Under the pieces are notes generated by a model that did no database searches, was not told the origin of the DNA, and saw only the letters and a list, made by a program, of their open reading frames with translations. This document shows, piece after piece, positions 6,700 to 14,385 of a stretch of 30,885 nt of DNA. How positions within the stretch are numbered: the first letter of the stretch is position 1; every line of letters begins with the position of its first letter. This stretch comes from DAOUKH01 sp034421515 (GTDB lineage: Bacteria; Chloroflexota; Dehalococcoidia; SHYB01), in contig DAOUKH010000097.1 of NCBI GenBank assembly GCA_034421515.1, forward strand, positions 1-30,885, given 5' to 3'. A program made the translations under genes and the position numbers.

Positions 6700-7212
6700 C
6701 TACTCCGCCGGCGCCGCCGTCTTCGTCCCCTCCAGGACGGAGACGTACCACAGACGGTCCGCGTGGTGCGGGCCCAGGTCGATGGAGGCGTTGAAGCGGT
6801 GGAGCCCGTTGTACATGATCAGGATGAAGCCGAGCTCGACGATCTCTTCCTCCGTGAAGTGCTCCCGGAGGCGGGCGAAGAAGGCGTCGTCCATGCCCGC
6901 CGGATCGAAGATGTAGCGCTCGGTGTACTCCAGGGCCGCCTTCTCCCGCTCCGGCAGGTCCGACGCGCGGAAGTCGGCGACCTTGGCGATGGTCTCTTCG
7001 GTCACGCCTTCCCGCTGAGCCTCAGCGATGCGGGTGACCTCTCAGTGGGTGCACGGGGTGAGCTGGGCCGACCGCATGCGCATCAGCTCCCGCAGCGGCG
7101 CGTCGATGCGCCCGTCCGTCCAGATGGCAGTGCTGAACTCCTGCCATGCCTTGATGATCGGGCCGGGGAGCTTGCCGTAGATCTCACCGATGTCGCCGCT
7201 GAGTCTGGTCAT
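6700..7212 (-). CDS. CMD/AhpD-like selenoprotein, Sec at an in-frame TGA (C-x-x-U)
   Basis: Read through one TGA, this gene gives a 170-residue CMD/AhpD-family protein, the family of alkylhydroperoxidase-like and decarboxylase proteins with a redox C-x-x-C. The frame is open from ATG 7212 (AGGAGG 5 nt upstream) to codon 57, TGA at 7044-7042. It then stays open for 113 more sense codons to the stop at 6702-6700. Across the TGA the sequence reads RSAQLTPCTH-U-EVTRIAEAQREG, so TGA occupies the second Cys of C-x-x-C. The part after it (VTEETIAKVADF, ALEYTERY, EEEIVELGF) is ordinary CMD sequence. A SECIS-like hairpin follows immediately. Both TGA and TAG are used as normal stops nearby. The gene is coupled to the CoA-transferase 11 nt upstream. 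A nonsense mutation or sequence error is the alternative; a standard gene finder would split it. Confidence 0.78.
7000..7039 (-). promoter_or_regulatory. SECIS-like hairpin for selenocysteine insertion
   Basis: On the coding strand, 2 nt after the TGA, GGTCAC (7039-7034) can pair with GTGACC (7005-7000). Inside, CGCTGA (7027-7022) pairs with TCAGCG (7018-7013), closed by the 3-nt loop GGC (7021-7019); a G-U pair may extend the stem. The apical loop begins 21 nt after the TGA and starts with two G residues. That fits the bacterial SECIS pattern of a short hairpin just 3' of UGA with G at the first loop positions. It lies inside the coding region, as in bacterial selenoprotein genes. Confidence 0.62.
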
Positions 7213-7223
7213 GTTGGCCTCCT

Positions 7224-8432
7224 TTACAGGACGGCGCGCTTGTCGCGCAGTGCGTTGATCTCGTCCCACGAGTAGCCGTACTCCAGCAGGACCTCCTCGG
7301 TGTGCTGGCCCGCCGCGGCGGCCGGACTCTCGATGGGCGAGGGTTCGCCGCCGAACTGGAGCGGACTGGAAACGAAGGTCATCTCTCCCCGGTCGGGGTG
7401 GGGGATGGTCTGATAGTAGCCGTTGGCCCAGGCCTGCTCGTCCTGCGTGGCGTCGAGGGTCGTGGGGACGCGCCCCCACCGGATCCCCTCGGCGTCGAGC
7501 AGGGGCTGCCACTCGTCGACGGTGCGCTTCTCGAACTCGGCGTCGAAGATCTCGATGAGCTCCGGCCCGTTCTCGGCACGCTTGACCGGGTCCTTGAACC
7601 GCGCGTCCTCGATCAGGTCCTCGCGCCCCACCGCGCGGCACAGCGGCGGCCAGAACCGCTCCGACTGCAAGTTCACCAGGTGCACCCAGCTATCCTTCGT
7701 CCGGTAGGTGGTCACGAGGGGGTTGCCCACGTCCTTGCGCGCCAGCTTGCGGGGGTTCTCGCCGGTGACGAAGCTCGTCGTTATGTCGCTCGACACGATC
7801 CAGAGGCCGGTGCCGTAGAGCGAGGCGAGCACCTCCTGGCCCTTGCCGGTCTGGGAGCGCTCGTAGAGGGCGGCGCAGACCCCGCCGGCGATGGCGATGG
7901 AGGTGGTGAGGTCGCCCTGGGCGGGCCGCTGGCTGATGGGGTCATTCTCCATGCCCGCGAGGCTGCGGGCCAGACCCGTCCGCGACCAGAAGCAGAGCGC
8001 GTCGTAGCCGGGCCGGTGCGAGTCCGGCCCCTGATGGCCGAAGCCGGAAAGGTGCACCATCACCAGCCCGGGGTTGGTCTCGATCAGCTCGGCGTGGGTG
8101 AGGTTGTAGCGCTCCAGGCTGGCCGGCCGCATGCTGGTCACGAAGACGTCGGCCTTGTCCAGCAGCGCGCGGATGACCCCCCGCCCCTCCGACAGGCTGA
8201 CGTCGAGTGCGATGTTGCGTTTGTTCCGGTTCTTCTGCTCGAAGGCGGGCGGCGGCGCGTTGCTCTCACCCGGGCTGACGGCGTGGTGGAAGCCGCGGAG
8301 CGGGTCGCCGGTCCTCGGGTCTTCGATCTTGACCACGTCGGCGCCCCAGTCGGCCAAAATCGCCGCCCCGCCCGGCAGCGCCGCCCACGTCGCCAGCTCG
8401 ACCACCTTCACCCCGCGCAACGGTTTCACCAT
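7224..8432 (-). CDS. CaiB/BaiF family III CoA-transferase
   Basis: This 402-residue cytoplasmic CoA-transferase starts MVKPLRGVKVVELATW, followed by GADVVKIEDPRTGDPLRG and ALDVSLSEGRGVIRALL, the standard N-terminal domain. LVMVHLSGFGHQGPDS is the family substrate loop, and GQHTEEVLLEYGYSWDEI is the usual C-terminus. ATG 8432 has AAGGAGG 8 nt upstream; the frame stays open further upstream only through repeat sequence. At the position of the catalytic Asp this protein reads ASLYGTG, with Gly where most family members have Asp or Glu. The TAA stop overlaps the ribosome site of the CMD selenoprotein gene, so the two are expressed together. Substrate unknown. Confidence 0.9.
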   Translation of the reverse strand: MVKPLRGVKVVELATWAALPGGAAILADWGADVVKIEDPRTGDPLRGFHHAVSPGESNAPPPAFEQKNRNKRNIALDVSLSEGRGVIRALLDKADVFVTSMRPASLERYNLTHAELIETNPGLVMVHLSGFGHQGPDSHRPGYDALCFWSRTGLARSLAGMENDPISQRPAQGDLTTSIAIAGGVCAALYERSQTGKGQEVLASLYGTGLWIVSSDITTSFVTGENPRKLARKDVGNPLVTTYRTKDSWVHLVNLQSERFWPPLCRAVGREDLIEDARFKDPVKRAENGPELIEIFDAEFEKRTVDEWQPLLDAEGIRWGRVPTTLDATQDEQAWANGYYQTIPHPDRGEMTFVSSPLQFGGEPSPIESPAAAAGQHTEEVLLEYGYSWDEINALRDKRAVL

Positions 8433-8457
8433 CGTTCGTTCCTCCTTCGAGCGCTTG

Positions 8458-8494
8458 TTAAACCTCTCTCCCCCTGTGAGAGACTGAGAGACGG
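8458..8494. repeat. Palindromic intergenic repeat core (single copy)
   Basis: TTAAACCTCTCTCCCCC, a short loop, GAGAGACTGAGAGACGG: a diverged copy of the dispersed core. It lies between the divergent starts of the CoA-transferase and the amidohydrolase, just upstream of the latter's promoter. Confidence 0.7.
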
Positions 8495-8517
8495 CCGCGC
8501 CGCCCTCCGCGGATTGC

Positions 8518-8547
8518 TTGACCGGTTTTCGGCGCGGGCCATAGTAT
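8518..8547 (+). promoter_or_regulatory. Candidate promoter of the two-amidohydrolase operon
   Basis: TTGACC (8518-8523), an 18-nt spacer and TAGTAT (8542-8547) precede ATG 8580 by 32 nt. A G-rich ribosome site (AGGGGG, 8569-8574) lies 5 nt before the ATG. Confidence 0.6.
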
Positions 8548-8579
8548 ATGCGCTGCAATCAGCGGCATAGGGGGTCCAT

Positions 8580-9662
8580 ATGGGGCAGTATCAGATCATA
8601 TCGGCGGACTCGCACGTCAGCCCGCCGCCAACCTTCTGGAAGGAGTACCTGCCGGGGAGCTTCACCGACCGCGCCCCGTCGCTCGAATCCACGGACGAGG
8701 GCGACTTCGTCGTATTCGAGGGCCGTAAGACGCCCTTCATCATGCTCTCGAACCTGGCGGGCAAGAAGTCCGAGGACTACAAGTTCAAGGGCAAGATCAG
8801 CGACACCCGGCCGGGCGGCTGGGACCCGACCGAGCGCATCAAGGACCAGGACATCGACGGCGTCGACGCCGAGGCGATCTACGGAGGCGGCCCGCTCCGC
8901 ACCCAGGACCGCGACCTCGCCCTCGCCAGCCACCGCGCCTACAACGACTGGCTCGGTGACTTCTGCAAGCCCTCCCCCGACCGGCTCCTCGGCATCGCCT
9001 ACATCCCGGTGTGGGACGTCGATGAAGCCGTCGACGAGGTCAAGCACGCGGGCAAGATCGGCCTCCGGGGCGCCCTCATTCCCGGCGTCAGCCCCGACGG
9101 CGCCGACTACACCGATCCCAAGTTCGATGCCCTGTGGGGCGAGATCGTCAATCAGGGCATGTCGGTGCAGGTGCACTCCAGCATGGGCGGCCGGAGCACC
9201 CGCTTCGACACCACCCCGCACTTCCTCTCGGACATGACGATGACGAAGCTGAGCCTGGCCGAGCCCATCGGCCTCTTCATCTACGGCGGCGTCTTCGAGC
9301 GCTTCCCCACCCTGAAACTCGTCGAGGTCGAGGGCGGCCTCGGCTGGTGCGCCTTCATCATCAACTACATGGACCACGTGTGGAACAAGCACCGCCACTG
9401 GACGAAGTCGGAGCTGAAGGAGCCGCCGAGCTACTACTTCAAGAACCACGTGCTCGGCACGCTGATCGACGACCCCGTCGCCGTCCGCGAGCGCCACACC
9501 ATCGGGGTCGAGAGCATCATGTGGTCGTCCGACTACCCGCACAGCGAGACCTCGTGGCCCGAGTCGAAGGCCGTCATCGAGGAGCACTTCGCGGGCGTCC
9601 CCGAGGACGAGAAATACAAGATGATCGCAGGCAACGCGATCGGCCTCTACAACCTGGCCTAG
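8580..9662 (+). CDS. Amidohydrolase-2 family metal-dependent hydrolase
   Basis: This 360-residue TIM-barrel protein belongs to the same family as the gene at 1384-2541. ISADSHVSPPPTFW carries the N-terminal Asp-x-His metal site. SVQVHSSMGG gives the central His, and IMWSSDYPHSETSWPES gives the late catalytic Asp. The middle part (DQDIDGVDAEAIYGGGP, LASHRAYNDWL) is typical of the subgroup that replaces the first His of His-x-His by Asp. It is the first gene of a plus-strand pair: the next amidohydrolase starts 26 nt after its TAG. It is transcribed divergently from the CoA-transferase/CMD pair, which may share its pathway. Substrate unknown. Confidence 0.9.
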   Translation: MGQYQIISADSHVSPPPTFWKEYLPGSFTDRAPSLESTDEGDFVVFEGRKTPFIMLSNLAGKKSEDYKFKGKISDTRPGGWDPTERIKDQDIDGVDAEAIYGGGPLRTQDRDLALASHRAYNDWLGDFCKPSPDRLLGIAYIPVWDVDEAVDEVKHAGKIGLRGALIPGVSPDGADYTDPKFDALWGEIVNQGMSVQVHSSMGGRSTRFDTTPHFLSDMTMTKLSLAEPIGLFIYGGVFERFPTLKLVEVEGGLGWCAFIINYMDHVWNKHRHWTKSELKEPPSYYFKNHVLGTLIDDPVAVRERHTIGVESIMWSSDYPHSETSWPESKAVIEEHFAGVPEDEKYKMIAGNAIGLYNLA

Positions 9663-9688
9663 CACCGAGAAGCAGAGAAGGAGCACCC

Positions 9689-10888
9689 ATGACGACGGAG
9701 ACGAAAGTCAAGACGCGCATCATCGACGCCGACGGGCACTACTTGGAGCCGGCCTTCGCCCTGCCCGACTACATGGATCCCGAGTTCCGGGACCTCGCGC
9801 CGCGCATCATCGAGAAGGACGACGGCAACGAGTACTGGGTCAACAACCACTGGATGAAGTCGAACCCGACCATCGGCCCCGGCCCGCAGGCGACCGAAAG
9901 CCGCGCCACGGCGGTGGCGGGACTGGCGGGAGTGGAGCGCTGGAACCATGGCGTCGACCTCGGCAACGTCATGAACCTCAACTACACCCAGATGAACCCT
10001 GCCGCCCAGGAGCCGACGGCGCGGCTCGGCGTCATGGACGAGGAGCTCATGGACGAGGCGGTCCTCTACCCCACCATGAACCTCCAGACCGTCAACGAAC
10101 CTGAGCTGCACCACGCGATCAACCGCGGCCTCAACAACTGGCTGGCGGAGTATTACGTCCAGGGCGGCGGCGGCCGGCTGCACGGCGCGGTCAACATCGT
10201 GGCGGTGCACGACGTAGAGTGGGCCTGCGAAGAGGCCCGCCGCTGCGTCAACGACTTCGGCTTCAAGGCCATCTTCCTTCGCCCCTGCCACGCCACGGAA
10301 GACGCCCGCTGGTGGAACGACTACTACGATCCCCTCTTCGAGACGGCGGCGGAGCTCGACGTGCCAATCGGCTTCCACCCCTTCCCCGGCGACGCGATGT
10401 ACGGCTCGGGGCGGCTGTTCGACATGATCGGCCCCGACATCATCCAGCAGTTCGCCCGGACGCCGGTGAACCACCCCGTCGACTCGATGCACCTCATCAC
10501 CGGCATCATCGCGGGCGGCAAGCTCGAGAAATACCCCAACCTGCGCTTCGCCGTCCTCGAATCGAGCGGCGGCTGGCTCATCTCGCTCTTGGAGCGGCTC
10601 GACCACCGGTTCGAGCACCTGGGGCACGTGGTGCCGCACCTGAAGATGACGCCGACCGAGTACTTCCGCCGCCAGGGTTGGATATCGTTCGACCCCGAAG
10701 AGGCGACGCTGCCGCTCACCGCGGAGTGGCTCGGCGCCGACTCGATCATCTGGGGCTCCGATTTCCCGCACCCGGACGCGTTCTATCCCAACTTCGTGGA
10801 GATGCTCAACGGCAAGATCGCCGAGCTCAGCGACGAGGACCAGGAGAAGATCCGCGGACGCAACGCGGTCGACTTCTATAAGCTGTAG
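9689..10888 (+). CDS. Amidohydrolase-2 family metal-dependent hydrolase
   Basis: This 399-residue protein starts at ATG 9689 with AAGGAG 6 nt upstream. RIIDADGHYLEPAF holds the Asp-x-His site, PIGFHPFPGDAMYG the central His, and IIWGSDFPHPDAFYPNF the late Asp. It differs clearly from its neighbour at 8580-9662 (different barrel loops, and a 40-residue longer middle), so the pair is not a recent duplication. A hairpin at 10913-10940 probably ends the transcript. Two unlike amidohydrolases in one operon would fit consecutive or alternative ring-opening or decarboxylation steps. That is inference. Confidence 0.9.
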   Translation: MTTETKVKTRIIDADGHYLEPAFALPDYMDPEFRDLAPRIIEKDDGNEYWVNNHWMKSNPTIGPGPQATESRATAVAGLAGVERWNHGVDLGNVMNLNYTQMNPAAQEPTARLGVMDEELMDEAVLYPTMNLQTVNEPELHHAINRGLNNWLAEYYVQGGGGRLHGAVNIVAVHDVEWACEEARRCVNDFGFKAIFLRPCHATEDARWWNDYYDPLFETAAELDVPIGFHPFPGDAMYGSGRLFDMIGPDIIQQFARTPVNHPVDSMHLITGIIAGGKLEKYPNLRFAVLESSGGWLISLLERLDHRFEHLGHVVPHLKMTPTEYFRRQGWISFDPEEATLPLTAEWLGADSIIWGSDFPHPDAFYPNFVEMLNGKIAELSDEDQEKIRGRNAVDFYKL

Positions 10889-10912
10889 AACAACCACTGC
10901 GTAACGCAAAAC

Positions 10913-10940
10913 AAGGGGCGGGCCGCCGGGTCCGTCCCTT
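10913..10940 (+). terminator. Candidate terminator hairpin after the amidohydrolase pair
   Basis: AAGGGGCGG (10913-10921) pairs with CCGTCCCTT (10932-10940), with one mismatch, around a 10-nt loop. CGTTATGT follows, so the T-tract is weak. Its position 24 nt after a stop codon and before the carB promoter supports the call. Confidence 0.5.
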
Positions 10941-10968
10941 CGTTATGTCGCGGAAACGCCGTCCCCTG

Positions 10969-10977
10969 TGCTAGCAT
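10969..10977 (+). promoter_or_regulatory. Candidate extended -10 for carB
   Basis: TGCTAGCAT matches TGn-TAnnnT and lies 60 nt before the GTG start. The -35 region is unconvincing. The leader of about 55 nt shows no clear attenuator structure. Confidence 0.4.
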
Positions 10978-11037
10978 AGGACGGCCCTCCGCCGACAACA
11001 CCATCCACGCTCCCTGCGCCTCGCCCGAACCAACCGA

Positions 11038-14000
11038 GTGACCGCCGAAGACAGCACGCCCGGCAAGCCGCGCAAGGTCCTCGTTATCGGATCGGGTCCC
11101 ATCGTCATCGGCCAGGCGGCCGAGTTCGACTACGCCGGCACCCAGGCCTGCCGCGCCCTCCGCGAGGAAGGCGTCACCACCGTTCTCATCAACTCGAATC
11201 CGGCGACGATCATGACGGACGAGGACATCGCCGACTCCGTCTACATCGAGCCGCTGACCGTCGAGGTCGTCGAGCGCATCATCCAAAGGGAGCGGCCCGA
11301 CGGCGTCCTGCCCACCCTGGGCGGTCAGACGGGGCTCAACCTCGCCGTCGAGCTTGCCGACGCCGGTATCTTCGAGAAGTACGATGTCCGGCTTCTGGGC
11401 ACGCCGCTGGAGACGATCAAGGACGCGGAGGACCGGGAGCGGTTCCGCTCGCTGCTCGCGGCCATCGGCGAGCCGACGCCGCCGTCGGAGATCGTCGGCT
11501 CGCTGGAGGAGGCGAGGACCGCCGCCGAGAAGCTCGGCCTTCCCCTAGTGATCCGTCCCGCCTACACGCTGGGCGGTACGGGCGGCGGGGTCGCCGAGAC
11601 ACCGGAGGAGCTCGAGACCATCGTGCGCCGCGGCCTCGACGCCAGCCCCATCACGCAGGTGCTGGTGGAGAAGTCCTTGGTGGGCTGGAAAGAAGTCGAG
11701 TACGAGGTGATGCGGGACGGGGCGGACAACTGCATCACGATCTGCAACATGGAAAACCTGGACCCGATGGGGGTCCACACCGGCGACAGCATCGTCGTGG
11801 CGCCGAGCCAGACGCTGTCCGACAAGGACTACCAGATGCTGCGTTCGTCGAGCCTGAAGATCATCCGCGCGCTGGGCATCGAAGGCGGCTGCAACGTGCA
11901 GCTCGCCCTCGCGCCGGGCGGCGTGGTCGGCGAGACGCTTCCCGGCGGCACGCCCGACCCCAGCGGCTACTACGTCATCGAGGTGAACCCCAGGGTGAGC
12001 CGCAGCTCGGCGCTGGCGAGCAAGGCGACGGGCTATCCCATCGCCCGCGTCGCGGCGAAGATCGCCGTCGGCAAGCGGCTCGACGACATCCCGAACGCGG
12101 TGACGGGGAAGACCCTGGCGGCGTTCGAGCCCGCCCTCGACTACTGCGTGGTGAAGATTCCGCGCTGGCCGTTCGACAAGTTCCCCACCGGCGACCGCGT
12201 CACCGGCACGCAGATGAAGGCCACCGGCGAGGTCATGGCCATCGACCGCACCTTCGAGTCGGCCTTCCAGAAGGCCCTCCGCTGCCTCGAAATCACCGGC
12301 CGCTCCCTGCTCTGGGAGGACGACGACTGGGTCGAGGACGGCAAGCTCTACGAAGACCGTCTGCCACTGCACCCCAACGACGAGCGCCTTTGGGGACTGC
12401 TCGCGGCGCTGCGGCGGGGACTCGGCCCAGAGGATCTCTCGCGGCGGACGGGCATCGACCCCTGGTTCACCCGCGCGCTGGACAACATCGCGCAGATGGA
12501 AGGGCGGCTGCTCGGCGAGCACCTATCGGCGGGCCTCCTCTGGGAAGCCAAGCGAATGGGGTTCTCCGACGCCGCGATCGCCGTCCTTACCGACCGCTCG
12601 GCCGAGCAGGTGCGCCGCCTGCGCCGGCGATGGGAGATCCGTCCCGTCTACAAGATGGTGGACACCTGCGCCGCCGAGTTCGAGGCGGAGACGGCTTACT
12701 TCTACAGCGCCTACGAGGAAGAGAACGAGGCCCCGCCGCTGGGCGGCCAACGCGCCCTGGTCGCGGGCAGCGGGCCGATCCGCATCGGCCAAGGCATCGA
12801 GTTCGACTACTGCTCGGTGCACGCCGCGTGGGCGCTGCAGGGCGAGGGTGTCAAAAGCATCGTGGTCAACTCAAACCCGGAGACGGTCTCCACCGACTTC
12901 GACACCAGCGACCGGCTCTACTTCGAACCGCTGGACGAGGAGAGCGTGCGCGACGTTCTCGAAAACGAGGCGGTCGAGGAGGACGGCGAGCTCTCCTTCC
13001 CGCCCTCGATCGTGCAGTTCGGCGGGCAGACGGGGATCAACCTCTCGCAGGTCCTCGACCGCGCCCAGCTTCCCATCCTGGGCTCGACTGCCCGCTCCAT
13101 CGACATCGCCTCCGACCGGCACCTCTTCGAGGAGTTCCTCGCCGGCCTCGGCATCCCGAACCCGCCCGGCTCGGCGGTGACCAACCTCGAACAGGCGCTC
13201 ATCGTCGCCCAGACCATCGGCTATCCAATGCTGGTGCGCCCCAGCTACGTCCTCGGTGGGCGGGCGATGGAGATCGTGCAGAACGACGACGAGCTCGTGA
13301 AGTACATGAAGCAGGCGCTCGAAGCGGGCGAGGGACGCCGCGTGCTGATCGACCGCTATCTCGAAGGCCGCGAGGTCGACGTCGACGCCATCTGTGACGG
13401 CGAGACGGTGCTCATCCCCGGCCTCATGGAGCACGTCGAGCGGGCCGGCGTCCACAGCGGCGACTCGATGGCGATCTATCCCGGCCTGACGCTGACCGAG
13501 GACGAGGTCGACACGATGGTGGACTACACAACCCGCATCGGCCTCGCGCTCCAGGTGAAGGGCCTGATGAACGTCCAGTTCGTCCTGACCGGCGGTGAGG
13601 CCTACCGCAGCCCATGGAGCGGCGCGGGAGCGAGCCGCCCCGAGGTCTTCGTGCTCGAAGTGAACCCCCGGGGCAGCCGGACGGTGCCCTTCCTCTCCAA
13701 GGTGACCGGCGTGCCGATGGTGCGGGCGGCGGTCAAGGCGATGCTGGGCCGGAGCCTGGTGGAGCAGGGCTACGAGGCGGGGCTCTACAAGCGGCGGAAA
13801 CTCGTGGGGGTGAAGGCCCCGGTCTTCTCGATGTCGAAGCTCGCCGGCGTGGACACCTATCTTGGGCCTGAGATGAAGTCGACGGGCGAGGTCATGGGCG
13901 TCGACCGCGACTTCCGCCCCGCGCTGGTCAAGGGGCTCATGGCGGCGGGCATGATGCTCCCCCCGAAGGGTTCGATCCTGCTCAGCATCGCCGACCGCAA

Positions 14001-14385
14001 CAAAGCGGACGCCGAGCCCCTGATCCGTGACCTACAGGCCGCCGGCTACCGGCTCTACGCCACCGAGGGCACGGCGGCGATGATCGAAGGGATGGGGATT
14101 CCGGTCACGCTGATCACGAAGTTCCTCAGCGGCGAGCACCCCAACTGCGTGGACGTTGTCGCCGACGGCACCGTCGACGCCGTGGTCAACACCGTCACCG
14201 GCGACCGGGCGACGCTCCAGGACGGCTTCGCAATACGGCGGGCCGCGGTCGAGCGCCGCATCCCGGTGTTCACCTCGCTCGACACGGCGCGCTCCGCGGC
14301 CGAGAGCCTGGTCAACGGCGTGGGCGACTTCGCGGTGCGCCCGATCCACGAGTACCGAGAGGCGCCGGAGCCCAGCCGGGCCTAG
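11038..14385 (+). CDS. carB: Carbamoyl-phosphate synthase large subunit
   Basis: CarB makes carbamoyl phosphate from bicarbonate, ammonia (passed on from the CarA glutaminase) and two ATP, for pyrimidines and arginine. The two homologous synthetase halves are visible: VLVIGSGPIVIGQAAEFDY at about residue 14 and ALVAGSGPIRIGQGIEFDY at about 574. Each is followed by an ATP-grasp domain (EVNPRVSRSSALASKATGY; EVNPRGSRTVPFLSKVTG). The C-terminal allosteric MGS domain starts near residue 976 (GSILLSIADRNKADAEPL). At 1115 residues it is somewhat longer than the E. coli enzyme, mainly through insertions just before both EVNPR motifs. The start is GTG 11038, with little ribosome site. No carA is adjacent. 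Its TAG overlaps the stop of the convergent gene in CTAG. Confidence 0.97.
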   Translation: MTAEDSTPGKPRKVLVIGSGPIVIGQAAEFDYAGTQACRALREEGVTTVLINSNPATIMTDEDIADSVYIEPLTVEVVERIIQRERPDGVLPTLGGQTGLNLAVELADAGIFEKYDVRLLGTPLETIKDAEDRERFRSLLAAIGEPTPPSEIVGSLEEARTAAEKLGLPLVIRPAYTLGGTGGGVAETPEELETIVRRGLDASPITQVLVEKSLVGWKEVEYEVMRDGADNCITICNMENLDPMGVHTGDSIVVAPSQTLSDKDYQMLRSSSLKIIRALGIEGGCNVQLALAPGGVVGETLPGGTPDPSGYYVIEVNPRVSRSSALASKATGYPIARVAAKIAVGKRLDDIPNAVTGKTLAAFEPALDYCVVKIPRWPFDKFPTGDRVTGTQMKATGEVMAIDRTFESAFQKALRCLEITGRSLLWEDDDWVEDGKLYEDRLPLHPNDERLWGLLAALRRGLGPEDLSRRTGIDPWFTRALDNIAQMEGRLLGEHLSAGLLWEAKRMGFSDAAIAVLTDRSAEQVRRLRRRWEIRPVYKMVDTCAAEFEAETAYFYSAYEEENEAPPLGGQRALVAGSGPIRIGQGIEFDYCSVHAAWALQGEGVKSIVVNSNPETVSTDFDTSDRLYFEPLDEESVRDVLENEAVEEDGELSFPPSIVQFGGQTGINLSQVLDRAQLPILGSTARSIDIASDRHLFEEFLAGLGIPNPPGSAVTNLEQALIVAQTIGYPMLVRPSYVLGGRAMEIVQNDDELVKYMKQALEAGEGRRVLIDRYLEGREVDVDAICDGETVLIPGLMEHVERAGVHSGDSMAIYPGLTLTEDEVDTMVDYTTRIGLALQVKGLMNVQFVLTGGEAYRSPWSGAGASRPEVFVLEVNPRGSRTVPFLSKVTGVPMVRAAVKAMLGRSLVEQGYEAGLYKRRKLVGVKAPVFSMSKLAGVDTYLGPEMKSTGEVMGVDRDFRPALVKGLMAAGMMLPPKGSILLSIADRNKADAEPLIRDLQAAGYRLYATEGTAAMIEGMGIPVTLITKFLSGEHPNCVDVVADGTVDAVVNTVTGDRATLQDGFAIRRAAVERRIPVFTSLDTARSAAESLVNGVGDFAVRPIHEYREAPEPSRA

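Noticed and set aside
6700..7005. Separate short CMD gene beginning at an internal GTG or ATG
   Set aside because: The segment lacks the first helices and the first Cys of the motif, and it continues in frame with the upstream 56 codons. One read-through gene explains both pieces better than two genes or a pseudogene, which would normally carry more than one lesion.
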